This document shows, piece after piece, positions 45,727-58,330 of a stretch of DNA of 64,000 nucleotides; positions within the stretch are counted from its first letter, which is position 1, and each line of letters starts with the position of its first letter. The stretch comes from Smittia aterrima (taxonomy: Eukaryota; Arthropoda; Insecta; Diptera; Chironomidae), in the NCBI GenBank assembly GCA_033063855.1, contig CP093830.1, positions 20,398,854 through 20,462,853 of the forward strand, given 5' to 3'. The position numbers and the translations under genes are program-made. The notes beneath the pieces were generated by a model that saw only the letters and a program-made list of their open reading frames with translations, made no database searches and was not told where the DNA came from.

Positions 45727-47080
45727 AAAAGTTATGATGAAGGGAAAGAGAGAACGGCGCAACCTACACGCAAAATAATAATAATAATCATAATCCGAAA
45801 GTAATGTGAAATGTAATATTTTTATGGAAATGTTTGGGGAAAGGCAGAACTTTTGAAGTTGCAGGTCTTCTTGAACTTTAATCTTCTCACTCGATTCCAT
45901 CAAAAGAAATCTCTTTTCAAATAAAAAGTTTGAGAAGTCCTGCGTCGAAAAATAATAAAACAGCATTGAAGTCGTACTTACGCGTGATGCGAGTTGCTGG
46001 GTGAATGTTATGCAAATCTTTTTGAAATATATCGAGAGACTTCTTTCTGTTGTCGTCGTGAATGTCTTACACTGGTTATGAATTTTTATTTCGCTTTCCC
46101 ATGCCCAACTTAAGCCCCGTCGAGAGTTCAATAAAAAAGATGAATTCAGCTTTGGTAGAATGTGACGTGAATGTGTTTGCGGAAGATCACGAAGAATTCG
46201 ATGTCAAATGTGATAGGAAAAAAATTAGCGTAAAACTCAGTTTTGTTTGAAGAAATCTAATCGAGAAGAAATTAATCAAAAAGCACTGCCTGACTCACAC
46301 TCATCAAAAAAAAAATATTTCTCTTTTGAGTTCCAATAAAAATCGTTCAGAAAAGATAATTAAATATAAGTTTTTTGTATAATGAAAGCGTTAATTAGGT
46401 TATCAATAATGATTTTGTACAATCTACTCTGTAAAGAATCTAATAAAATTTAATGAAGTTACTTGCGAAGCGATTGATGTTGTCTCATTATTTTAATTGA
46501 TACCCCCAGAAGTCTGTGTCTCTCTCTCTCGTTCGCACTAAAAGTCTCCCGTGGCTTCTCGTCACCGAGTGAAAAGCTTTTCAGTCTCCCTCCAACTGGA
46601 TCCTCTGCAAACTCATTAATATTCAAAATAACATCATCCTTCCGAGGACATTAGAGCTTGTTCTGCAATGTAATGGAATTGGCTGCCATTGTTTATGCTT
46701 CGAAAACAATCGAGGCGGATACAAGACGACAAAGCGTGGCGCAGGCAAAAATCACTTTTCATCGTGTTTACAATAATCATCGTTTGTGTCAACATAATCA
46801 TCTATCATTGTCGTCTCGCTCCTGACGTTTTATTCGATCTACTGATATAATAGACATTTGATCCGTTCGTTAATCGAGTTTCATTGCAAAGTTTTACTTC
46901 GACCAATTTACATTAAAGCTTCAACTAATCAACAAACTTTCCTTTCAGTTTGTTCATGGCAATCAATTGAGAAAGAACTTTTTCGGTTAACGTTGATTAC
47001 ATAATCGATTTGAGGCACATCAAAAGCTTGTAAGCAACTTCCATAAGCTACAAAAAAGGGGAAAGTTCAAATTAAAAATT
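45727..47080. other. intergenic DNA between Dscam and the odorant receptor
   Basis: No supported gene. A 62-codon ATG frame at 46062-46250 (+) and a 137-codon frame on the minus strand (46131-45718) show no motifs. Confidence 0.5.
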
Positions 47081-48399
47081 TCATTGAAATTCTAATAATA
47101 AAACCGTTTGAAAAGTCTCCATGTTGACATCGTTGAAAACTCCGCTGAATCCTCGAGTGTTCTGTGACATAATTAAAATCATTTGCAGACTTCGTCGATC
47201 GCTTATTGGCATGTTGAACCATTTCACGTCATAAACGGCAGCGCCGAGAGCATCGATTCGAGTGTTTAATCGAGTGCCGAGCGAAGTCATTGTGAAAAGT
47301 TGAACAATTGGGATGACGCTGACGATGTAAACTGGGAGAGTCCCTGGAGGTTCTAGCAAAATTGAGTAAAAAATTAAACAAAGAACTGTTGAGTAAACCG
47401 AGAACTGCACAAAAAAATGAAACTCCAAATGATTCTGAACTTCTTTTATAAAATTGAGCGAAGCTTGACTTCGTTTCACGGTGGATCTGATAATCTCAGA
47501 ACTTTTATCGATGTCTGTCATGTTTGTTAAATGCAACGTCGTCATTTCGATTTGCCAACAACAATGATTCATCAAAAGATAATTCGGAGCGAAGAAGATC
47601 TCGACTTGAAATGTTAACAACGACACTGTGATGACTTGATAAATGTAATTCATGATCCAATCAGATTGTTGATTGTTTAATGTCAAAAAAGTGATTCGAA
47701 AGTTCCACGGCAAATAATTCTCGTTCACTTGGTAAAAGAAAACAAGTAAAAATGTTCCAACCACCGAAGTAAAGAAAGAGAATGTGGCGATTGATACAGC
47801 GATGAATTCTTCCTTTGAATAATTTCTCGTAATTCTCCAACCGACTTTGCCCTTTTCAGATTTCCTGAGAATTGAATGAATAACAATTTATTTAATTAAA
47901 TTAATTTTTCTTCTTGGAATCTCACTTTTCATCAATTGATCGAAAAACTAATGAACCCAACTCATGAACTTTGATTGCGTCATGCGAAAAAGTTATTCCA
48001 AGAAGAAATATGCAAACTTCAATAAAAAGTAGAAAAAATATTTTCTTTTCTTTTCTGAATTCCAAAAATATTTCAACTTACGAAACATCGCAACAACCTC
48101 GGTCAGACTCGAAAGGTTGAGTTGGTCGAAAGTATTGACAATGTAGCTTCCAATAACAGCGCAATACAAAAATGGAGTAATAATGTGAGACACAAATCTG
48201 AAAACGAAATCTCGTCATTCATCCGTTTAAACATAGAAAACAAGAATTACAAGATTGAGATCATTTTCCTTTTCTTGTAAATTTTCCACGGAGCCAAGTG
48301 CTCAACGCAAAACTCCAAAAACTTTGACATGAGTTCAGGATAAACATCCTCGTTATTAAAATATTCCACAACTCGTCGAGGATTAATTGAAGTTTGCAT
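47081..48399 (-). CDS. insect odorant receptor (7tm_6 family)
   Basis: Exons 48399-48251, 48197-48082, 48016-47926 and 47864-47081 join in consistent phase to 379 residues, the normal length for insect Or proteins. The first ATG starts MQTSINPRRVVEYF. Hydrophobic segments fit seven TM helices, including FVSHIITPFLYCAVIGSYIV, FIAVSIATFSFFTSVVGTFL, YIYQVITVSLLTFQVEIFF, STVLCLIFYSILL and LPVYIVSVIPIVQLFTM. The C-terminal region contains the Or-typical block FNMPISDRRSLQMILIMSQN followed by FSGVFNDVNMETFQTV. Such proteins form ligand-gated cation channels with Orco in sensory neuron dendrites. The protein ends shortly after METFQTV (LLLEFQ), so the usual final TM7 tail is short; a further 3' exon cannot be excluded. 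It is a singleton here, with no tandem Or copies visible. Confidence 0.88.
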
Positions 48400-48577
48400 G
48401 TTATTTGCTTAAAGCCCCGAGGCTCACTAATTTGTCAAACATTTTCCACAGCTCAAGCTCCATGAATCAAAATATAATTCTTATTTATAAATTATAAATA
48501 GAAATCTGTGAATTCGACAACTGTCTCATTACATTTTAATATTTTTATTAATTGCCAAAGAATAATTAGTCAATTAG

Positions 48578-48750
48578 CAGTGTGGATGGGAGACCCATTG
48601 GAGAGGAATTGGTTGGTGCCCTGGCAAAGATATTGCTGTGTAGATGGACCGCCTGGGGCCGTGGGGCTTTCCGGGGCCTAGGCCTAGGCACCAGGAAGTA
48701 TCGAATATGAGCCTGTCTTGGCACCTTTGGCACCAGACCCATCCACACTG
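48578..48750. mobile_element. hAT-type MITE, 173 bp
   Basis: Perfect 13-bp terminal inverted repeats CAGTGTGGATGGG / CCCATCCACACTG, starting with the CAGTG typical of hAT ends. They are flanked by an 8-bp near-identical target duplication (TCAATTAG at 48570-48577, CCAATTAG at 48751-48758; 7 of 8). The GC-rich interior has a CCTAGGCCTAGG palindrome and no coding capacity. Both ends being intact suggests recent insertion. Confidence 0.85.
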
Positions 48751-48758
48751 CCAATTAG

Positions 48759-49540
48759 ATATCGATTATAACTCAAGAGTCGAAATCGTTTGTTCGACTT
48801 CTTCGTTAAATGATTTACCGACGACTTCCGTTGAAATCAATATCGTAATCGTTAAGCAGGTGAACGTCGAGTCAACTCTTGCCGAACGAACTTTATTGGA
48901 TCGTTTTATGTAAATTTGATCGCAATTTCCTGCTTCTAGGACTCACGTAGCAACAGTGAACGAATCTTCCTTCAAGGCAAAAATGAATAAAACGTACAAA
49001 GCAAGAAGAGTGAACAGTTTTGAGCGCAACAGTGGATGAGTGTTTGTTCTACCGAATTTTTCATTATTTCGCCGCTCAACAACAATTTATTTTTATTTAT
49101 TTGAATTTTATGCAGATTACGTTTTATTCTCTTCCTTTCTCGCCATATTATTGCCATTACGGAGAGCAGCGGGGCGTCGCTTTCTCCCCTTTTGTTTCAC
49201 GTTGAGAACGAACGACTCGTTTTACCCCAACCGAAAAAAATGAACTCGACTAAGGAGACTGAGGGTGAGAGAAAGTTGCATTTAAAAATAAATCAGTGTG
49301 AGAAGGCTTTAGTGTAATGTGCTTAGCTGCGACGCTTACTTAGCAATGATCGCTAGCTTGATTCATAAACTTTAAAGTGTTCATAAAAGAGAAATAAATT
49401 TCTTTGCCTTTTCCTCTTTTTTGGATAAATTACTTTACGGTTCAAATCCTTCTCGCAACTAAGAGAAATTTTTTCCTTATGCTTTTGATTTATCGTTTGC
49501 ATCCTACACGATTTCCTCGCGAGGTGTTTCTTCCAGCATC
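48759..49540. other. non-coding spacer
   Basis: Nothing recognised; short frames lack motifs. Confidence 0.45.
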
Positions 49541-49681
49541 ATGAGTAAGGTTGAAGTTATAAACTTTCCTTCTTCTTCTTCAGCAAAAAGAGTTGAGCCT
49601 GAAAAATTAACTCATTTAAATGGATGCGAGTTTATGGTTCATTTGAGTAATGGCAAAGAATTTCTTTGCGAAGGAAAATAA
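49541..49681 (+). CDS. short coding-like ORF, 46 codons
   Basis: ATG 49541 to TAA 49681. It begins MSKVEVINFPSSSSAKRVEP and continues KLTHLNGCEFMVHLSNGKEF, ending LCEGK. The composition looks protein-like. A pyrimidine-rich CTTCTTCTTCTTCAG at 49569-49583 could instead be an acceptor opening an exon at 49584. No family was recognised. It lies 0.2 kb before a BED-finger-like segment and may belong to the same decayed or spliced gene. Confidence 0.25.
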   Translation: MSKVEVINFPSSSSAKRVEPEKLTHLNGCEFMVHLSNGKEFLCEGK

Positions 49682-49908
49682 AAAGTTGGCGTGAGCAATC
49701 AGCAATCTGATCAGTTCTCATAATATTTTACTGCGTCGTTATGCTCTAAATAAGACGAGACATTAACCAGAAGCGAGAAAAACAAGACAAGTTTGATATT
49801 TTCCTGATGGAGAACTCACTGAATTAATGTCAAAGAAAGAGAATTCTCTTAATCTTAAATCATCAAATCGAGCACTTTAGAGCTCTTGAGGTGAGAACGT
49901 TAAAACAG

Positions 49909-50079
49909 AATTTCATTGTTTGTTATAATTGTAGAAACGTTTATTATTCCGGGTCAGAATTGCTTGCTTCACATAACAAAAGGGTTTTTGATGGTCGGAA
50001 ATATAAAAGAATTACAAGTTTTAACGACACGGAGCGTCATTTGAAAATCATAAAACAACGAACACATCGTCGTCAGTGA
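49909..50079 (+). CDS. BED-finger-like coding island
   Basis: Open after a CAG acceptor (49908). It reads NFIVCYNCRNVYYSGSELLA, then a TERHLKIIKQRTHRRQ end, with TGA at 50077-50079. The Cx2C pair followed by a late H-x7-H arrangement resembles BED-type zinc fingers found in hAT transposases and their domesticated relatives. A strong donor CA|GTGAGT overlaps the stop, so it could be an internal exon 49909-50075. No start codon or partner exon could be fixed. It is either a transposase remnant or part of a small unannotated gene. Confidence 0.3.
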   Translation, partial: NFIVCYNCRNVYYSGSELLASHNKRVFDGRKYKRITSFNDTERHLKIIKQRTHRRQ

Positions 50080-51730
50080 GTGTCGAATCACAATCAAGTG
50101 CTCAAGGATTGTGGGAAAATTCCTTTTCCCAAACATTGCATAAGCAATTAAAATTCCTTTTGAAATTAAATCGTACTTGCTTTTACATAACCAGCAAATG
50201 TTAATGACGAAACTTTGTTTCAGCTCAATCTTGATTAGGAATTTATTGACAACTCTGATTGAGGAATCTCAAATCAATTAATCGTCAGCTCTAATTAAAT
50301 TTGCTTAGCTTGCAGGAAAAGTTTCAACCGCATTTTCCATTCGCTAGAGTTGCAAATCCGAAGAGTTAATTGGAAAATCACAGCACGAAACATTCGTAAA
50401 ATCTCAGCTGACATTTTGTTGAGTAAACTCGAGTAAAATTCATGTTTGTTTCGTCTCTCTCACTTGAAGCAGCTTTGGGCGGAAAAGTTTTTGATTTAAT
50501 CTAAAAGTTTCGAGATAAAGTGTCGATAGAAGCTTCAAGACAAATCTGTCATATTTGATTAAGCTTCTGAAGTTTTAATTAAATTCCTTCGAGTAAACAA
50601 TGAAATAAACAAATTGAGATGTTTGCGATGATCGCCTGACTTCCTAACCTTCAGCATGATTTGTTTTGATGAACTTCTCGCTCTCTCAGCTTTCAATCAA
50701 ATTACAAGCATTTCTTATGAATTGCACAGACATCTCCGCTCAACCTCAAAAGCAAGATAAATGCGGCAGAACATTTCTACAAAGCATAATAATATTTATG
50801 CTGAACTCGCTGTTATTTCGGTTATAAATCAAGCGGCGATAGACCTTACAATTTATTAGATAAAATCTTTTATCAAATCGCAGAATCATCTTCTGCCATT
50901 CATTTATTATAGAATTATTCTTCCTCCTTTTTTCTCAGCCACGACATTCTTTCTTCCCTTTTTTCTTTCTTACAACAATTTCATGAGAATTTATGTGAAG
51001 CTTTTTGTCGTCTCCGGCCTGTTTACATTTGGGGTTTTGTTTTCTTAAATAAATCTCTATACGAACGAAGAGTCCTTCGACATAAATAAGCCATCACTGT
51101 TCAGGGATGTGCTTTAGTGCAAATAGAAAATTTATCAACGTTAGCGAAGTTTACATTTGATGTTCTGTGGTGGCCAGAGCAAGTTGGATGATAATCATTT
51201 TCCAACAATGTTATGCTCATTCATTCATTGTCGAGTCATGCGGTGAGGAGGCAGAACTTCATGTTGGAGAGTTAGATCCTTAACTGGCAAGCTGTTATGA
51301 CGTTTATGTAAATTTATACTCGAAATTGCTACAAACATGACGTTTTAATTTTCTGAACAGCGTCGAGTGACTACGGAAATAGGATCGAAATTCCCGAGGC
51401 TAGGAAATTCTCTGTGGGTGAGTGCGAAGGTAAACACGACACATCGAGACCGAATTGCGAAAGAGCTGAGGTCAAAAGACTTATAAGTGTGAAAGTTCAA
51501 CACGAATTCTTTATTTATGAGCGATTTTATTCATGAATGTGAATTTTAAATCACGAAACGTTCATTACAGCGACTCCGCAAGAGCCTGCTGCCATAAACG
51601 TGTGGAACGAAGTCAAATAAAAATTCCATACATTCCGAATCCCATCGCAAAATGTAAACATTAAACATTTATTTTTTGCTGAGTTTTCTTTTCTCTCCTT
51701 CTCGGTGCTTAAACGAATAATTTTCACATT
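50080..51730. other. non-coding spacer
   Basis: No supported feature besides AT-rich sequence and poly-pyrimidine tracts (for example 50925-50975). Confidence 0.4.
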
Positions 51731-51883
51731 TATGATGCTCCAACACCTCCTGCCGCAGATGTTAAAGAATATGAATGTAAAAGTCGTTTGCTGAATGCTC
51801 TTGAACTTCTTTCAAAAGCGATTGAACAAGAGATAACAATTCAACTTGAAATGAGAGATTATTTTGATTTGCAGATTCAGTAA
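51731..51883 (+). CDS. coding-like island, possible terminal exon
   Basis: An open segment ending at TAA 51881-51883, reading YDAPTPPAADVKEYECKSRL, then LNALELLSKAIEQEITIQLE and MRDYFDLQIQ. The Leu/Glu-rich, helix-forming composition is unlike the surrounding DNA. There is no ATG at the start; a GCCGCAG acceptor at 51758 is possible. No family was recognised. It may be the 3' end of the same putative gene as the islands at 49.5-50.1 kb. Confidence 0.22.
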   Translation, partial: YDAPTPPAADVKEYECKSRLLNALELLSKAIEQEITIQLEMRDYFDLQIQ

Positions 51884-52278
51884 AAACCTACAACGCATCT
51901 CTTTAAACTATTTTTCAGAATAATCAAAGGTTTTCATTTTCAATATTTTCATAAATTGCACAAAGTGCATGCAAATCGATTCGAATGAAATAATGTTTCA
52001 CAATATTGAAGAACTTTTGACATTAACCATGAGCGTTGAATTAATATTTGCGTACATTCCAATCAGCTAATTGAGTTTCCCAGCAATCGAACGAACTGAA
52101 ATTTCCATTAAATTGTTCAAATAGAAATTGTGAAGTTCACAAATGGAAAAGTTTTGCATGAAACAAACTTTTTCCCTTTTCAACAAAATTCTGAGTTTTA
52201 CCATTTGTTGTTTGCCTTTGTAAGTTACAATCTCATTACATGATTCCTAACACATTGCAAAAGAGGCTGAATACCAGG

Positions 52279-52302
52279 AGAGAGAGAGAGAGAGAGAGAG
52301 AG
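52279..52302. repeat. (AG)12 microsatellite
   Basis: Twelve perfect AG units. Confidence 0.95.
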
Positions 52303-54623
52303 GTAGGGGGAGAAGACATAAATTGCTTAACGATGTAATGATTCTTATAATTGGTTCACATATATCTCCTTTTAGAAATCTTTATGTGCCTCTCCCCGAT
52401 ACGACTGTGCAAGCGGATAAAATGTGAACGACATCATTAATCTGAATGCTTTGCTTTGGCGTAATTCGAGATGATGATGGAGACATGCAGAGATGGAAAT
52501 GAGATAAGGCAAAGTTTATGGAAAATGGTTTGAATGTTGTGGCAGTTCTCTCCGATAGTTTGGACATGTCGAGATATGTTTTGTCGGAATTTAGAGAAGC
52601 GAAAACCTATTTCGAGAAGGAATTGTTATGCTGACATAAGGGAAAATTCATTTGTTGCGTCACATTCTCTGTCGAAATGAAAATAAGTTCACATTCCATT
52701 GTAAAAGGAAAATCTGATTGTTGTCGAGACATCAAAACTTTTGAAAGAAAAAGTTTTTGAAGTTCTTGTTTCTGCTCGATGAATCGAAATAAGATCGAAC
52801 TCGGACAATGCAAGAAAGTGTCTTGTTCACATTATTTCCACATGTCTCCTCACAACTCTTCGGTCAATTTTCCTTCTCATTGTTTCTCCTCAACAAACGA
52901 AAACTCTTCGCAATTTCTCGTAATAAGAACAAAAGCCTAAGAATCGAAACACGTAGGAACCATCAGCAGAGAAAAACGTTCAGAGTCTGATGAGAAAGGA
53001 GAAATCATGCACAATTGCTACGCTTACTTCCTTCGAAGCTCAATCTTCGAATCAAAAGATGAAATCTTTTTCATTTCCCATTTGTTCCGTCAATCGTGAA
53101 AGCTTTTTCGGTTTCTCTTGTGCGAGACATACATTAAAATTCCATATTCTCTCTCTCTTATCGTAACGACATCACTTCCATCTCCGAGTTGCGATAAGAT
53201 CTTTTAATTATGATGGAAATTATTTCATGTTTGTTGCTTTGGTCTTGTGGGAGGCGTAAAATAGTTTTTGCTCGTCTGCAAATAGGAAGATATGCAAATT
53301 ATTCAATTTGATCTTTTGCTAAGCTCTTGAATTATGCATGGACATCGGACAACGAATCTCGACGATATTTACAAATTGAAAAATTCAAATTGAAATTCTC
53401 CTTCTGCGTCGCTTCAAGTAGTACCAATCTCCCGAGACATTCTCTTTCTCTCCCAAACCCAAGGGACAATTTATTTCGGTTTATTTTGGGGATAAAGGAG
53501 GAAATATCGACAAACATTTGATTTCGTATTCAAGCAGCATGTTTGCTCATTGATTTTTCATGTCTGCAGCTATCGAATGCTTCTACCTACCTCAAGGAAA
53601 TTTATGAACGAGGGAAATTTATCGATGACGACAAGTCGCACGTTTGTAATTTGAAAAGAAAATATTTATTCAAGCTTTCAAACTGATGAAGCTTTCCTTT
53701 CACACTTGTTTGTCAAAAATGGCGAAGTCGTTACTTGTACTTCACGAGAAGTAACATTCTCATCGCCATGAGTGATAAATAACTCTTTGGAGACTTTTCT
53801 ACATGAAGCGATATCATTAAAGCTTTAGAATAATTTATCGCAGCCTCTTAAGCAACTTACTCGAGCGATTTCATTCGAGCTCGTTATTGTTTGCATATTT
53901 CATTCAGTCGCTGTTAAGATATTTGCTTTTCATTAGATCCACAAGGCGAGGTAGCGCTTGACGAAAGCGAGAAAATCGTCAACAACATTGTTCAGGCTAC
54001 CCCGGAGCAAAGGCGACGAGAGAGAAAAGCGGAGAATTTTTATTGTTTCTCATAAACAAATAAACACCTTTAGCAAGGTGAGAAAAACATCGAAAACAGG
54101 CTGATCCCTTCCGGACGGAGAGGAGGGAAACAATCGGCATGATAAATGGACTTTAATCAATTTCCCTTCGATTGAGCAATTTCGACAAGATTTGCCGATT
54201 TTTCAAAATCTCTTCTCATTCAGAATGGGAAATGCTTTCACGTCGCTCTTGCTACATCAACACATTCGATTTTGTTCGATAGGACAGAGCTTCACTGCCA
54301 TTGATTGACCTTTTCTCTCCGCGAAACGAATTCGAGAAAAATTCTTGTTTTTTCTTTAACAAACTGGTTCAAGGCTTTAGAGAGAGCTTTAAGTTCAATT
54401 TAATTGAAATATTTTCAAGCAAACTTCTTTGTTCAAGTGGACAAAGAATTTTAATTCATCCAACCATGAATTGAATTGAAGAGACGACTTAAAAAAATTA
54501 ATGAACGAATCACCGGGTTTTTAAAAACTTTTTGTCAAATTAATTTCATCTCTCGAGAGCTCATTTTTCATTCCAGCGATGAAAAATTGAATTCGCAACA
54601 AAACATCACGAACTCAAGTGAAG
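52303..54623. other. non-coding DNA
   Basis: No supported gene; frames such as 53327-53521 lack motifs. Confidence 0.45.
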
Positions 54624-54711
54624 ATGAGCATGAAGAGTGAAAAAATGCAATTTATGATTTTAATGATATTTTCATTCATAATTTTCAGCTCTGAACTTAT
54701 GAATTCATTTG
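54624..54711 (+). CDS. signal-peptide exon of an unidentified secreted or membrane protein
   Basis: ATG at 54624 starts MSMKSEKMQFMILMIFSFII and continues FSSELMNSFG, a classic signal peptide: positive n-region, long hydrophobic core, small residues before the cleavage area. It is followed exactly by a consensus donor G|GTGAGT at 54712 (phase 1). A phase-1 signal exon with a long following intron is typical of Ig-domain cell-surface genes. No next exon was found in the remaining 9.3 kb, so the gene, if real, continues beyond the window or has distant exons. Confidence 0.4.
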
Positions 54712-57700
54712 GTGAGTGCACTTCTCCTTCATCCGGCTCAGTTATCTCTTGTCATCATCGCGATTTTCATTTGTGTATGGCTGAGCTTGTTTTTGTCTTT
54801 CACTTCGTTTCACGTTTTTGCTTTTTTTTTCGACTTTCATGTGGGTTTGCGAGAAAAATGTTGAAGAACAAATGCGAAAGGATAACAAAAAAAAAGTGCT
54901 CGCCATAAAAAACTTATCTGGATTTAAACATTTTTATTTGAAAACGTTGGATTGCAATCAATGATCAAGCGAAGCTAGATTGAATGAGTCGTAAAAAAAA
55001 AGAAAATGCAATTCCGTCGATAAGCTCACAATTCATTTCGAAAAGGAAAACTCTTTGATTTGAGAATTGAGATTAAAAGAAGAATTTCAAGAACTTCTCT
55101 TTCTAGTTTCACTTCGTTTATGTCACTAACGGGAAGCAACAGCGTATCATAGTGCAAAGCTCGTTCAGTCTACCACTCAAAGCTTTCCACAAGGTTTTTC
55201 ATCATTATTTATTTGAAAATTATACGAATTATCTGTTTTAGTGCTTCCCCCATAAACTCTAAGAGCTATGAAAAAGAAACGAGAAACCATCGTGAAGAGT
55301 GATACTTGAATTCTTTTTTCGAGCGGAATTTCCTGCTGATGAGATTTTATCCTTTTTTTCTATTTCGATGGAAGATGAGGTAAACAGGGAAGTGAGAGAA
55401 GAATATGAATAACAAACCTCTACCGGAGGTTAACAACATTAGAGGATGATAAGAGCGATTCGATGTGTATATGAAAACAAAATTTACGGCTTCTTGAGCA
55501 TGAAAATGGCTCTCAGGAAGAGACATTGTAGTGAGATGCTGCTAAATCACTGATTTCGTTGCGAATTAAACTGATTCATGAAATCCATCAATGAACAATC
55601 GACTGCTCTTCACATGAAGCTTTTGCGGATGGAACAATGAAATGCACATAAATTTCCGAATCAATTCAATTTGAAGCACATAAATAGAGAGAACGATGCT
55701 TTACGTTACGCTGAACAAATGAAAGAGGAAGCTAGAGCTTTTCTCTTCACATTAAGCCTAACACAACAATGCTCACAACTATAATTTAAACACATAAATA
55801 TGTATTTTGACAATGATTGAGTAATGTTATTTCCTTAGCTCTGCCAACGGAACGAGTCCACAAAACAGTTTTCGAGATTAACAGCAAACTTCATTCTTCA
55901 TGTTTTCCTAATGAACACAAGGCTCGACATCACTGGCTTCGTTTGAATCTCATGTGTTGTGATAGGGGTCGATCATAAATTGAGTTAGTGTCGGAAGAAA
56001 AATTTCTTTCTTGTGACAGAAGTTTCCGATTGATCCGAAGCTCAACTCAGAAATCATTCCAGAAATGCATTCTGAGAGCGAGATGGAAATGTTTGCAGTG
56101 TTATTCTGAATAAATTGCATAAATATCGGTTGAAGCTTTTTCATTCAACTGAACTCCAATGTTTGCAATTTACATAATTTGTTATTTTGATCTACATTTT
56201 CGGAAACTCGCTTCGCACACAACGCACTCAAGCTATTCCCAGTTGAATTTATTATTAAATTTCCACTACATAACTCAGTGATTTTATCATTTGCTCGGGA
56301 GTCGGTCTCTCTTTCCATCCTCCTCTCAGTAAATGGAATTGTGGTAATGCTTTTAGTGCGAAAATTGTAATGAAGTGAAATTTCCATTTTTAGGGCTTTT
56401 GTGTGTTGGGCTGAGAGCGACAAGGACGATGATGCTTTTGTTGACTCACAAACTCAAATTGAAAATCAATTATTCGAAATAAATTGCATTACGCCAGTAG
56501 AATCCATTTCCTGCGACGCTTCGTGTTTGTCACACGAAAAGAAAAAAGAAAAGTGTTTGAATAAATAACGAAAAACTCGAGACGTTTCACTGAGCTAACA
56601 TTTTAAGAAAATCATTCTCGCAAAGCCAAAGCACTCAAGGAGTGAGAGAAGATGAAAAATTTAGGAAGTTTTGTGGTTAAGTGTCGTACTTTGCAGTGCT
56701 CGGATCGACTCGAAAGCGAACTCAGCAGTCGCACATGAAAAATTTATGAAAGAGAAAATTTCGAAATGTTTCTTTTCATCCAATTGTGTAATTTTTCCTC
56801 TGCTCGTCTACACTTTACGTAAATCGTGAAGGAAGCCGCTGGAATAAAGATTTACGAAAGTTTCCTCCTCCTTCGCTTTTTGTCTGGACGAAGAAAAGTG
56901 TTTTTGTGGGTGTTCATCATTCCACTTAGATATGAAAGAGATATCACAGCCTCAAGAAAAGCAACTCGTCTTCAAAAGGGAAATATGATTATTAATAAAT
57001 TGAAGAAAGCACTTTAAGGACTTCTCGAGAAAAGAAAGTTGAGCAACAGGAGAATTCGAAGAAAGAATTTACTTTAAAATTGTCGCTTCAACTGATTCAG
57101 TCTTGATAACGAGGAAAACTAACAATCAAGCACTGCATTCAACTTTAACTTGTTGTGTAAATAACAGACTCAATGGGATTCATCTTAAAATGCACATAAA
57201 TTTGCGTTGAATAAATTCATCAAATTGGAAATGCTTTTCCATCCCCCGGAGAGAAAATGAAATGAAATAAAATTAACATTCTTGCTTCTTGGACAACCAA
57301 GCTTTTCTTTACTCGTTTAGCCATGCCAGTCTCAATGACAAAAGTAATTGGTTTAATCTTTTAAAATGACGGCAAGGAAAATCTGTTGCGTTGTAGATTG
57401 CAACTTGACGGTAACTGAATCTTTATTAATTTAGGAGTTGCAAACCTTTAGAGATTATTTTTGTGAGGAGAATGCTTTAGAAAGTTAGTTGACGTTGAGT
57501 GACGGCATGAAAGGTTTGTGAGCAGTCTTAATTAACCTAAAACCATTAGCAAAACACGTTTGTGTTTTTACTCTGTTAACGAACTTAGAAAAACTTTTTT
57601 TTAATGATAGCCAAGCTCTTCTTTGATAATTTTTAATCATTGAAAGACATTATTTACAGTTCTTAATTCGTCTAATGATCAAAGCGTCGGAGAGTTAATC

Positions 57701-57879
57701 ACTTTGCATAACGAATTAATCTCTTCGCGTTGTTTATAGGCACGCGAGAGTTTCATGACATTCGACGACTTTATTCGAAGCAATTAAGCTGATTGGTGAT
57801 AAAAATGAATAAGCACTGTAACTCATAAATCACATCAGCTCCAGTAATGGAAGTTACTTTGATGTTTGATCAAACTGAT
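54712..57879. other. non-coding DNA, possibly a long intron
   Basis: No supported exon. It may belong to the first intron of the gene whose signal exon ends at 54711. Confidence 0.4.
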
Positions 57880-58330
57880 AGCTCAGATCGGAGGCCTCCC
57901 GAATCGATAAACGGAATGACCCAGTTGAATTAATTCTCGCGCTGAAAGCTACGCATAAATTGACGGTTCGATGGAAGTTTTTGTTTATCGAGAATTTATT
58001 ATGCAAATTAAGTGCAATAATTAAATTTCGTCGCTAGCGTCAATTATCGGCGGAAACTAATTTATTATGATGAATGAAATCGGTCCTGGGTACTATGACG
58101 AGCGCCTCATCCGATGCCGTCCTAATTAATTATTTTATTATAATTTATACGGCTTTGCGTGTATCGTACAAAAAGCTCCGTTCGGGGTTGGTTCCGGAAC
58201 ATGCTGTTTAATTAAATTTAAAGTTCGGGCGATGTGATAGCACTTCATTCACAGAAATAAGCCGAAGAGAATATCCTCCTTCAAACTTTTGACTTTGCTC
58301 GGAGAATTCCTTGGGCCCAGTTTTGTTTTC
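57880..58330. promoter_or_regulatory. candidate developmental enhancer block
   Basis: Dense homeodomain-type sites (TAATTAATTATTTTATTAT around 58123-58142, several AATTAAT), a POU octamer ATGCAAAT (about 58002), and local GC-rich words such as CGGTCCTGGGTACTATGACG. The composition differs from the flanking spacer. This is inferred from motif density only; there is no coding potential. Confidence 0.3.
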
